A DNA stretch of 37,808 nt, from the NCBI GenBank assembly GCA_029261455.1, contig JAJDBH010000011.1, positions 1 through 37,808 on the forward strand, in the 5' to 3' direction. The notes below the pieces were generated by a model, which saw only the letters and a list, made by a program, of their open reading frames with translations, was not told the DNA's origin and ran no database searches. This document shows, piece after piece, positions 14,519 through 21,866 of this stretch. A program made the translations under genes and the position numbers. The DNA comes from Nitrospinaceae bacterium. GTDB lineage: Bacteria; Nitrospinota; Nitrospinia; Nitrospinales; VA-1. How positions within the stretch are numbered: the stretch's first letter is position 1; each line of letters opens with the position of its first letter.

Positions 14519-16000
14519 TTATTTAATGAGAGGTAAGTGCATTGCTGAGAAATCGTATCTGACATTCTCCCTGTTTTTCATGGAAGTAAAAAAAGCATAT
14601 TTGCTATTAGCTTGAATCAAATAAACCTTATTGGGATGCTGGGAGGCCAATTTTCTAAATTCTCCGATAGAGGACAGCCATGTTTTCTTTGGGGTGGAAG
14701 ATAGGGACATCAGTAGCTTCTCTGGGGCACGTATGACGGATGTCTCTATGTCACGACTTGAATAAAACAACATAGCCAATCTTGGATTCGAGGGGGTGAG
14801 ACTGTAGTTGCCTATCGTTTGGTTTTTTGGGGTGTTGAGATTTATGACAGCCGCCAGTTCTCTCACTTCTTTACTACTTTGCTCTAAGGTTACTTTGACC
14901 TGAAATGGAGTGGCATTGACGAACAGAATAGTTGCTGCAATGACTCCGGTCATTATACCCAGAGCACGATTTTTTTGATCAGGCCCTAGCCAGTTAGAAA
15001 TAGTTTTCGCAGTGATAATGGCGAGGGCTGGAAACATCAGGAATAAATAACGGAGCGTCTGGTTTTTGCTCGTGCTCATCACCAAAAAGGTGAGTACTGG
15101 CCACAGGAAGAGTAATAATGCAGTTCGGTCTTTTTCTTTAAAAAAACCGTGCTTGCCAAATTGTATCAGGGCTACCAGAGTAAATGGGAGCCAAGGCCAG
15201 TAATTCCTTAAGAAGTCTTTTGCATAACCCAGGAAATAAAAAGTCTCTTTAACCCCTCCAAAACTTCGGTTGATAATCAGCGAGCCAAAATGCGCGTCTA
15301 TGAACCCTTGTCCGAAGTGTTGCCAATTGATAATGTGCCAACTGAACCCCAAAAGTAGAGCAATCATGCATCCTGATAAAAACCAGGGGTTAATGATCTC
15401 TCTCCATTGTCGACTGAAAATTAAAAATACACCGACGATTGTGAGAGGGAAAAGCCCAAGAACGCTTTTAGACAATATGGCTCCTGCGGTTGCTAAACCG
15501 AAGACCAGATACCAGGGTTTATTATCCCGTGCCTTAAAAAAAGCGTAGAACGCCAGAGTGACAAAAAATGCCACGGGAATATCGACCATGCCTCGACGAG
15601 ACGAGTCAACAAACATTCCGGGGAAAAGCAAAACAAAGGCTGAGGCGAAAGCGATCCAGTTATCTTTGTAAAGCAACAGACTCAACCGGTAGGTTATGAG
15701 GACAATTCCGGTGGCAAATAGGGCTGAAGAAAAAATTGCTGAGTAACTGGAAATCCCAAAGACACTGAAAGCCAAAGCAGTTAACCAGAAAGGCAGGGGC
15801 GGGTTGTCAAAAGCAGGTATCCCGCTGTGATTGATGATCCAGAAGGACCCCGTGTCCAGGATTTCCTTTGCCTTCTGAGCGTAATAGGCATCGTCAAAAT
15901 TAGTGATGCCGGTATCCAATTGTCGACCCAGAAATATTAAAAGTGAAGAAAAAATCAGAAATAAAACCTGAAGTTTCTTGTCATTCAGTGCGGAGTTCAA
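14519..16000 (-). CDS. ArnT/PMT-like membrane glycosyltransferase (GT-C)
   Basis: 493 residues with many membrane segments, the first at LQVLFLIFSSLLIFLG. The periplasmic loop TNFDDAYYAQKAKEILDTGSFWIINHSGIPAFDNPPLPFWLTALAFSVFG carries the DD pair and the NPPLPFW motif typical of the PMT/ArnT superfamily (PF13231/PF02366). SSRRGMVDIPVAFF and ILSKSVLGLFPL occupy the positions of RWATTDI and MTKGPPAV in the neighbour at 12751, so the two are distant paralogues. The start is uncertain: TTG 16000 is the only usual initiation codon near the family start, with no clear ribosome site. It faces its paralogue tail to tail. The 91-residue ORF 16074-16349 precedes it on the same strand. It likely glycosylates a lipid-linked or envelope acceptor. 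Confidence 0.83.
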   Translation of the reverse strand: MNSALNDKKLQVLFLIFSSLLIFLGRQLDTGITNFDDAYYAQKAKEILDTGSFWIINHSGIPAFDNPPLPFWLTALAFSVFGISSYSAIFSSALFATGIVLITYRLSLLLYKDNWIAFASAFVLLFPGMFVDSSRRGMVDIPVAFFVTLAFYAFFKARDNKPWYLVFGLATAGAILSKSVLGLFPLTIVGVFLIFSRQWREIINPWFLSGCMIALLLGFSWHIINWQHFGQGFIDAHFGSLIINRSFGGVKETFYFLGYAKDFLRNYWPWLPFTLVALIQFGKHGFFKEKDRTALLLFLWPVLTFLVMSTSKNQTLRYLFLMFPALAIITAKTISNWLGPDQKNRALGIMTGVIAATILFVNATPFQVKVTLEQSSKEVRELAAVINLNTPKNQTIGNYSLTPSNPRLAMLFYSSRDIETSVIRAPEKLLMSLSSTPKKTWLSSIGEFRKLASQHPNKVYLIQANSKYAFFTSMKNRENVRYDFSAMHLPLIK

Positions 16001-16073
16001 ATTAAGGGATATGATCGGTTGAAGGGTGGAAGCCGGTGCTGAAAACCAAAAAGAGGTGGTGCCCCGGACATAG

Positions 16074-16349
16074 TTATTTTAAATATTGATTTATATGTTT
16101 TCGGTCGTCTTCAGTTAATCTTTTGCTGAACAAAAACCCAAAGGTTTCAAGTCGCCAAACCAGAATGTCCAAGCCCTTGAGCAAATGAAACCAGTAAACC
16201 ATGGCAGAAAAAAAAGGTTTTTGTATTAAACCATTTCTGCAAATAAAAAAATCCCACAGTTGTTTTTTTGATTTCCGAATAAGGGGCCAGTTTCCTCGTG
16301 TTTTTAAGATTTTGCAAAGCTTGAAAAGGTTTTTCAGGTTTTGTAGCAT
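16074..16349 (-). CDS. Hypothetical 91-residue basic protein
   Basis: Not recognised. It lies just upstream of, and in the same direction as, the ArnT-like gene, with 73 bases between. The product is Lys/Arg- and aromatic-rich. Its hydrophobic stretch around residues 45-75 (FFSAMVYWFHLLKGLDILVW...) could sit on or in the membrane, and it has a charged LTEDDRKHINQYLK end. Codon use on this strand looks more protein-like than the overlapping opposite frame. However, no ribosome site precedes ATG 16349 and no family supports it, so it may be spurious. Confidence 0.4.
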   Translation of the reverse strand: MLQNLKNLFKLCKILKTRGNWPLIRKSKKQLWDFFICRNGLIQKPFFSAMVYWFHLLKGLDILVWRLETFGFLFSKRLTEDDRKHINQYLK

Positions 16350-16492
16350 ATTAAATTTCAGGGGAGAAAACTCGTGGGACGAAAGCTCTAGTCAAGAACT
16401 CAAAAACACTTTCGAACCCTTATTTGAAAGATTTTATACCATGCATACCATGAAGTAAAGAACGCTTAACTGAGTCAATAAAAGCACCTAGG

Positions 16493-16521
16493 TTGATCTT
16501 TTATATGATTTAAGCGATTAT
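16493..16521 (+). promoter_or_regulatory. Candidate sigma-70 promoter ahead of the small ORF and M20 peptidase
   Basis: TTGATC (16493-16498) and GATTAT (16516-16521) are spaced by 17 bases; each hexamer matches four of six consensus positions. A start near 16528 would give a short leader ending in AAGGTAGG before ATG 16571. Confidence 0.35.
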
Positions 16522-16570
16522 GTTTGTTTCAAAGTGAAAGAGATTAAACCTTTGATTTTAAGGTAGGTCT

Positions 16571-16675
16571 ATGCAAATCCTTTTAGATAAATCTGATAAT
16601 GAAAATGATCAGGCTCAGTCTGTCCTGAGACTGACAAGTTTGTTGGGCGGGATACCCGCTTCTGCCTTAAAATGA
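16571..16675 (+). CDS. 34-codon upstream ORF coupled to the M20 peptidase gene
   Basis: ATG 16571 follows AAGGTAGG with four bases between and reads 34 codons, ending in TGA at 16673-16675. That TGA overlaps the ATG of the peptidase as ATGA. The peptide begins MQILLDKSDNENDQAQSV and ends in LLGGIPASALK; no domain is recognised. The peptidase start has no ribosome site of its own, so termination-reinitiation from this ORF is a reasonable way to translate it. Alternatively the ORF is a regulatory leader peptide, or the peptidase N-terminus joined by a -1 shift at the AAAA run. Confidence 0.45.
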   Translation: MQILLDKSDNENDQAQSVLRLTSLLGGIPASALK

Positions 16676-18507
16676 AACCTGAATCCTTGGACTCTTTTTG
16701 CTCCGAAATCCTGTGCTCGGACTCCGAACTGGTGCAAAGGCATTTGCAGGTGCTTGAGCAAATGGTTGGTATTGATAGTCGGAGTTTTGGGGTCAATGAA
16801 TTTGAAGGTGACCGTACTACGCCTAGCGATATGCGGGAAATTCTTGAGTGTGCTCGTGATTACCTTCTGGGAATTGGCCTGTCACAGGTCAAAATAAATG
16901 ATTCGCGTTCCAGTAGTCCCTTTCCCATATTGATGGCAGAAACTTTTGTCTCCGCAACAAAACCAACGGTTCTTTTTTATGCACACCTTGATAAGCAACC
17001 CTATATGGATGATGGACGTTTTGAGAAATGGGGAGGTATTCCTCCGACGCAGTTGCGATGGAATGAAGACCGCACAAGAGCTTATGGGCGTGGAGCCGCA
17101 GATGACCTGAGCGGGGTTGTCTCTATTGGTATGGCCATGGATGCGCTGTTCAAGCACTTCGATATTAAGACGGGAGAAAATGACAGAGAAAAACTACTTC
17201 CCTGTAATATTAAAATAATATATGAGACTGAAGAAGAGAGCGGTTCTCATAGCCTGATTGACCAGATCCAGGAAAATAAAGATTTTTTTCAAGGCACAGA
17301 CTGTGTTGTGATTACTGATGTGGTCAACCCAGCTCAAGGCAAACCAGGGCTCACCACCTCCTTACGTGGAATTCTCCAAGTGGATGTGACGGTTAACGCT
17401 GAACGAGGGCAGGTTGCAGTTGATGAGCAAACGGCTCTTTATAAGCTCCTTGCGACACTCATTCGGAAGGATCATTCCTTGAAGATCGAAACAATTGCCA
17501 ATGCGGACGTGCCCGTGACAGATGCTGAGCGAGAAGGTTATTCGCGAGTTCCGACTTCTGTGTCGGCCTTGAAAGAGACCGCAGGTTTATTGCCCAATAC
17601 TCAACTCACGGTTCCCGAAGACATTTCTTCAATCCTGATAGCACAATTGAGAACCTCATTTGCAAATGCTCGCCCGAGGCACCGGGTTTCAGGGAGTGTG
17701 ATCCTTGGAGTGGCCGGGGCTCGTTTAACTTTTCCTGATATTACTGATCCTAAAGAGTTCGAGGAGAGGTTGAAAAAAATTCTTGTAGATCAAAACCGTT
17801 ATCAATTGGATATGAAGACTTCAGTGATCAACGAAAACCCATTGTCGATAGATGTTTTATTACGCTCGTCGGAGAAAGACCCTCACTCGGGAGTCAATGG
17901 TGGGCCGGTTCCCGTTCCAGAACTGCAATTGGCCTGCATGATTGATGAACTCATTTCTTCAGAAGGCCATTGGCACCCCCAGCTTGAAGAGTTACGTAAC
18001 CCGAGGGGAGAGATGGTCCGAGTACAATCTCTTAGAGCTGAGCACGATTTTTCGGCGCAGCCCTTCGAGGCAAAGTCTGCCCGGTCTTGGGTGGAGATAA
18101 GGTTAGCTCCCGGTAACAACGAAATACAAGCTGGAGAGGCACTGCAGTCGCATCTTGAAAAAAATATTTTGCCAGGCTTTGGGTTGGATATCAAAGCTGA
18201 TAAGGGTGCTTCTCCCTGGATGACTGGGATTAAACATCCGGTATTCCCTCTGATACTGGATTCATTGGAAAAAGGTTTTGGTGAGAAAGCTTGCCTTTAT
18301 GGATGTGGAGGCACGATTCCATTTGTTGCGAAGCTCATGCAGGCTTTAGGAAATGTTCATCCCCTTTGTTTAGGTGCCTATGACCCTGATGCCAGAATGC
18401 ATGAGCCGGGGGAAAGCTTGTCTATGCTTGATTTAATTGGGTGTACGCGATCCATCATGCACTTTTTGTGCAGGGTTGATGAAGTTTACGGGGAATTCTC
18501 GTCCTGA
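16672..18507 (+). CDS. M20-family metallopeptidase (dipeptidase/deacylase-like)
   Basis: 611 residues, longer than the 400-480 usual for M20. The co-catalytic metal site is complete: H105 and D107 in FYAHLDKQP, D144 in GRGAADDLSG, the catalytic/ligand pair E188-E189 in ETEEESGS, D216 in VVITDVVNP, and a late His in RMHEPGES. The layout is closest to the CN2/carnosinase-like dipeptidase branch, with the YMDDGRFEKWGGIPP substrate loop. The lid/dimerisation domain is expanded. LTTSLRGILQVDVTV at its start and PRHRVSGSVILGVAGARL in the middle are recognisable. It has no signal peptide and so is probably cytoplasmic. The ATG overlaps the stop of the 34-codon ORF by four bases. The substrate (dipeptide or N-acyl amino acid) cannot be specified. 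It is monocistronic apart from the small ORF. Confidence 0.85.
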   Translation: MKPESLDSFCSEILCSDSELVQRHLQVLEQMVGIDSRSFGVNEFEGDRTTPSDMREILECARDYLLGIGLSQVKINDSRSSSPFPILMAETFVSATKPTVLFYAHLDKQPYMDDGRFEKWGGIPPTQLRWNEDRTRAYGRGAADDLSGVVSIGMAMDALFKHFDIKTGENDREKLLPCNIKIIYETEEESGSHSLIDQIQENKDFFQGTDCVVITDVVNPAQGKPGLTTSLRGILQVDVTVNAERGQVAVDEQTALYKLLATLIRKDHSLKIETIANADVPVTDAEREGYSRVPTSVSALKETAGLLPNTQLTVPEDISSILIAQLRTSFANARPRHRVSGSVILGVAGARLTFPDITDPKEFEERLKKILVDQNRYQLDMKTSVINENPLSIDVLLRSSEKDPHSGVNGGPVPVPELQLACMIDELISSEGHWHPQLEELRNPRGEMVRVQSLRAEHDFSAQPFEAKSARSWVEIRLAPGNNEIQAGEALQSHLEKNILPGFGLDIKADKGASPWMTGIKHPVFPLILDSLEKGFGEKACLYGCGGTIPFVAKLMQALGNVHPLCLGAYDPDARMHEPGESLSMLDLIGCTRSIMHFLCRVDEVYGEFSS

Positions 18508-18749
18508 TTTTTTACTAAACAGCACTTTAACACCCTCTCCTTGAAGTTTGATTCTTGCAAGAAAATAAATGTAAATATGTGTGTGTAAATTGTGACAAAA
18601 AACTGGATTACTTTTAAATCTTGAAAGGTTTATAATCTCCTCAATAGATGTGATAATAATTGTATAATAATTTATTCCTATTCAGCCTTACGCGCAAAAC
18701 TGGTTAAGGCCAAGTAAAGAATACATTTACTATTTATTGTGAGGATAGA

Positions 18750-19721
18750 GTGGGCACAGTAGCTGAAGAAGATAAATTCAGAGAAATCAATATTGAATTC
18801 CTCGCAAAGGGCGGGGATGAAGCCTTTGATATTTTCTATAAAACCGATAATTTTGGGGAAGATAAATTTGTAAAGTTTGCCAGTACGGAGCGCAAACATC
18901 AAGAAAAGGTAATGCGACTTCTGGAAGAGGGCACCGACCAGGAGTTTTATATTCATGAATCAGACCTTTTCAAGTATTACAAATATGCCACCAATTCCCT
19001 GCGGGCGGTGATGGCTAATCCTGATATTCCTATCAAGGAGAAGACCGAAAAAATTTACGAAGTTTCCAAAGGAGTGATGAAGGAGTTTTTTGAGAATAAC
19101 ACTTCAGAAAAGATACTGGAGACATCCGAAGAAGTCATGGAAATGATGGAAGAGTGCATGACCACTGCAGAAGCAGGGTTTCATGGGATTGCAGAAATAA
19201 CCAGCAAAGACTACTACACTTATACCCACAGCGTTAATGTGGGGTTGTATTGCATGACTTTTGGGGTAAAAAGCAAGATGTCTAAAGGAGATATAAAGCA
19301 ATTATCTCTGGGCGGAATGCTGCATGATGTTGGAAAATCGAAAATAGACCATGCTTTGATCAACAAGGATGGCAAGTTAACAGAAGAAGAATTTAAAAAA
19401 ATGCAATCTCACGCCACTGAGGGAGGGGGGATTCTTACTGGAATGAATTGTTTTGCCGGCAATGTAGTGCGAATGGCGGCAGAACATCATGAGAAGTTCA
19501 AAGGTGGAGGCTATCCGATAGGGAAAGTTGGTAATGAAATTCATTTATTTGCCAGGATTTGCAAAGTCATGGATGTCTATGATGCTTTGACAACTCGAAG
19601 GTCTTATAAAAAAGCTCTAAGCGCTTTTGATACGCTGATTATTATGAAAAAACAGATGGCTCATGATTTCGACCCAGACCTTTTACAAAACTTTATTCGC
19701 CTGATGGGCCCAGATTTGTAG
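18750..19721 (+). CDS. HD-GYP domain protein (cyclic-di-GMP phosphodiesterase type)
   Basis: 323 residues. The first 140 or so are mostly helical, a sensor or dimerisation part of unknown type with no membrane segment. The HD-GYP domain follows: YTHS with H160, MLHDVGK with H192-D193 and K196, H221 in QSHATEG, HHE at 246-248, and the GGGYP signature at 252-256. All metal ligands of active HD-GYP enzymes are present, so hydrolysis of c-di-GMP (or a related cyclic dinucleotide) is likely. The start is GTG 18750 with GAGGAT just before it; no better start exists. The upstream 242 bases (18508-18749) are very AT-rich with TATAAT-like boxes at 18631 and 18663, but no well-spaced -35. Its 3' end faces the HDOD gene with 14 bases between, next to a GGDEF gene. 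Confidence 0.9.
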   Translation: MGTVAEEDKFREINIEFLAKGGDEAFDIFYKTDNFGEDKFVKFASTERKHQEKVMRLLEEGTDQEFYIHESDLFKYYKYATNSLRAVMANPDIPIKEKTEKIYEVSKGVMKEFFENNTSEKILETSEEVMEMMEECMTTAEAGFHGIAEITSKDYYTYTHSVNVGLYCMTFGVKSKMSKGDIKQLSLGGMLHDVGKSKIDHALINKDGKLTEEEFKKMQSHATEGGGILTGMNCFAGNVVRMAAEHHEKFKGGGYPIGKVGNEIHLFARICKVMDVYDALTTRRSYKKALSAFDTLIIMKKQMAHDFDPDLLQNFIRLMGPDL

Positions 19722-19735
19722 AGGCAATCCTTCCT

Positions 19736-20584
19736 TCAAGGAATTTGCATCGTATCGAGAGAAAACTCCGCATATTTTTTCAATTCTGGTTCCCACTGTT
19801 CTAATTCTTTTTCAGAAATTCCAAGTAAGGTCAGCAAGTTTTCCCGTTCAGTGGCAGTAAAACCTTTTAAGCCGCTGGGGAAACCCCATTCGGATGCAAG
19901 AGATTTTGCCAAAGCCACAACTGCTGCTATTTCCCAATTTATTTTATTCTTTTCTGGTGCCGCGCATTGCAAAATGACTTGGGAAAGTTGTGCGGGTAGG
20001 CCCCATGCATCTATCATTTCTCCCGCTACTTCAAGATGGGAAAATCCGAGCGTTTGTTTCTCCGCCTCTATAAGGGCAACTTGATTTTGCTCCATAAAAT
20101 CCTGGACCTTGGCAAACGCAGTGGGAAAATAGACTGTTAACGCAATCACTCCTGTATGATGGATGAGCCCTGTGGTGAAACTGACATCCGACTCCATACC
20201 CCCAATAAATCTCCCCAGTCCTCCAGATATAGCCGCCGTGATACCGCTATGGATCCATAACTGAAGGTAGTCAATAGGCAAGGCAGACTTGTCAGAGAAT
20301 CGTTCGATGATAGGTGTTCGCAAAATAATGTTTTTTATTGCACCGGGGCCCAGTAAACCTGCGGCTTGTTGCAGGGAAGAAATTTTCCCAGGGTAACCAT
20401 AAATGGGTGTGTTGGCGACCTTCAATACCGCCATGGCCATAGCAGGGTCATACTGGATCATTTCCACAATACTGTAATCCATGGATGATGAGGTTCCCGT
20501 AGCCATGAGAACATTGTCAATTTGTTCTGGCAGGGAGGGCAGATTTTTTAAAGACCGAAATCGGTCAAGTGTCAATGAGGTCAT
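19736..20584 (-). CDS. HDOD domain signalling protein
   Basis: 282 residues from the chosen start. The HDOD module runs almost end to end: FRSLKNLPSLPEQIDNVL, the IVEMIQYDPAMAMAVLKVANTPIYG signature, ISSLQQAAGLLGPGAIKNIIL, and GLIHHTGVIAL where HD would stand. FSHLEVAGEMIDAWGLP comes further on. The metal-binding HD is replaced by HH followed by TG, as usual for HDOD, so the protein probably acts as a non-catalytic signalling or scaffold partner. I use ATG 20584, which has AAGG eight bases upstream, rather than ATG 20620, which has no ribosome site. The start lies inside the end of the GGDEF gene (20-base overlap), so the two are translationally coupled and probably work in one pathway. Members elsewhere link c-di-GMP to motility and surface attachment. 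Confidence 0.87.
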   Translation of the reverse strand: MTSLTLDRFRSLKNLPSLPEQIDNVLMATGTSSSMDYSIVEMIQYDPAMAMAVLKVANTPIYGYPGKISSLQQAAGLLGPGAIKNIILRTPIIERFSDKSALPIDYLQLWIHSGITAAISGGLGRFIGGMESDVSFTTGLIHHTGVIALTVYFPTAFAKVQDFMEQNQVALIEAEKQTLGFSHLEVAGEMIDAWGLPAQLSQVILQCAAPEKNKINWEIAAVVALAKSLASEWGFPSGLKGFTATERENLLTLLGISEKELEQWEPELKKYAEFSLDTMQIP

Positions 20585-21668
20585 CAGTGGAGCCTTGAAT
20601 AGTCCGGTTTCTTCCTTCATGTTTGGCTTTATACAAAGCGAGATCAGCGACTTTAATCAAGTTTGCCGACTCCTGCATGTGAGTGGCGTCAAATTCTGCG
20701 ATCCCACAACTCACTGTTACTTTAAAATCTTTGCTCTTGGACTGAAATTTATGATTAGCCATTTCTTCTCTAATACGTTCTGCGATATGCAAAGCTCCTG
20801 CTATCGGGGTTTCCGGCAGGACCAGAAAAAATTCTTCTCCTCCATATCTTGCGGCTACGTCGTTGGAGCGGCAGAATTTTTTTATAATGGCCGAAAAGTC
20901 CAATAAAATTTCATCACCCTTCTGGTGCCCATGAGTATCGTTGACATCTTTGAAATGGTCGATATCCATCATGATCACTGAAAGCGGGGAATTGTATCTT
21001 CGGCAGCGCACTAATTCGTTTTTCAGAAGCGTTTGCATTTGCTGATGGTTATCCAGACCCGTCAGTCCGTCTGTTGTGGAAAGCTTCTCTGCCCGCTCAT
21101 ATAACATGGCGTTGCTTATAGAGAGGGCAACGAACTCAGAAACATTCAACGCAAAATCCAGATCTCCTACATTGTAGAGACCTTTCTCATTATCGTTCAG
21201 GTTCATGACTCCAATGATTTCATTTTCGATCATCAGAGGTATGGTGACAAAAAAATTGCAGGAGAAGAGAGGGTTTTTTCTTCCTTGAAAATAGCGTGAC
21301 GCGGAAAAATCCTGTTCAAAGATATATCTTCCCGAAGTCGTTGCCTCCCTCATGATAGGGGAGTCATTTTGATATAAAGAATACTCCTCTTTGATATCAG
21401 GGTGATTGTGACTGACAAGGCTCAGCCTGCGCCGATTTTTATCAAAAAGAAAAAATGAGAAATACTTTATCGATAAAATAAACGGAAGCTTTTCCACCAT
21501 TACCTGATAAATCTCATGCAGGCTGAGGAGATTAATACTTTTCTGCAGATAAATGAGATGGTCGAGATTTTCGAGGGACTCGCCCAGCAACGAATTTTGC
21601 TTTTTAAGAAGGTTCCGAACAGTTTCTGCTTCCTGCCATCGCAGTTTTTCGTACTCAGCTGAACTCAT
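20565..21668 (-). CDS. GAF-GGDEF diguanylate cyclase
   Basis: 367 residues, cytoplasmic (no membrane segment). A short helical N-terminus is followed by a GAF-like sensor domain at about 45-190, with FSFFLFDKNRRRLSL and IPLMIENEIIGVMNLND. The GGDEF domain is at about 195-360: DGLTGLDNHQQM, VIMMDIDHFKDVNDTHGHQKGDEIL, the active-site GGEEF at 276-280, and VTVSCGIAEF. The inhibitory I-site R267-x-x-D270 sits exactly five residues before GGEEF, so both catalysis and product inhibition look intact. The reaction is 2 GTP to c-di-GMP. The 3' end overlaps the HDOD gene, and the HD-GYP gene converges from the other side. Together they form a local synthesis/breakdown/effector set. The ligand of the GAF domain is unknown. 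Confidence 0.92.
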   Translation of the reverse strand: MSSAEYEKLRWQEAETVRNLLKKQNSLLGESLENLDHLIYLQKSINLLSLHEIYQVMVEKLPFILSIKYFSFFLFDKNRRRLSLVSHNHPDIKEEYSLYQNDSPIMREATTSGRYIFEQDFSASRYFQGRKNPLFSCNFFVTIPLMIENEIIGVMNLNDNEKGLYNVGDLDFALNVSEFVALSISNAMLYERAEKLSTTDGLTGLDNHQQMQTLLKNELVRCRRYNSPLSVIMMDIDHFKDVNDTHGHQKGDEILLDFSAIIKKFCRSNDVAARYGGEEFFLVLPETPIAGALHIAERIREEMANHKFQSKSKDFKVTVSCGIAEFDATHMQESANLIKVADLALYKAKHEGRNRTIQGSTDDLIDT

Positions 21669-21866
21669 GTTTTTGCTCGTTTCCTGAGAATCCCAGAAGC
21701 AGTGTTTTTATTTGTAGATCCGTCAAATTTCCGTCTATTTTCCATGAAGAGGTCATGTTTTTCGGGAATTGGTCGAAAAATTTAATAGAGTTATTTAGAT
21801 AATATTAATGATTAAAACGTTTTAAAAATTAGATTTTAGCCCTGCTGAGTCAGGGGCGATAGCACT

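Noticed and set aside
16201-16458. 85-residue plus-strand ORF overlapping the 91-residue minus ORF
   Set aside because: Lys/Phe-rich composition looks like an antisense reading; no ribosome site and no domain.
20585-20620. Earlier start ATG 20620 for the HDOD gene
   Set aside because: No ribosome site; ATG 20584 has AAGG at eight bases and still gives the whole domain.
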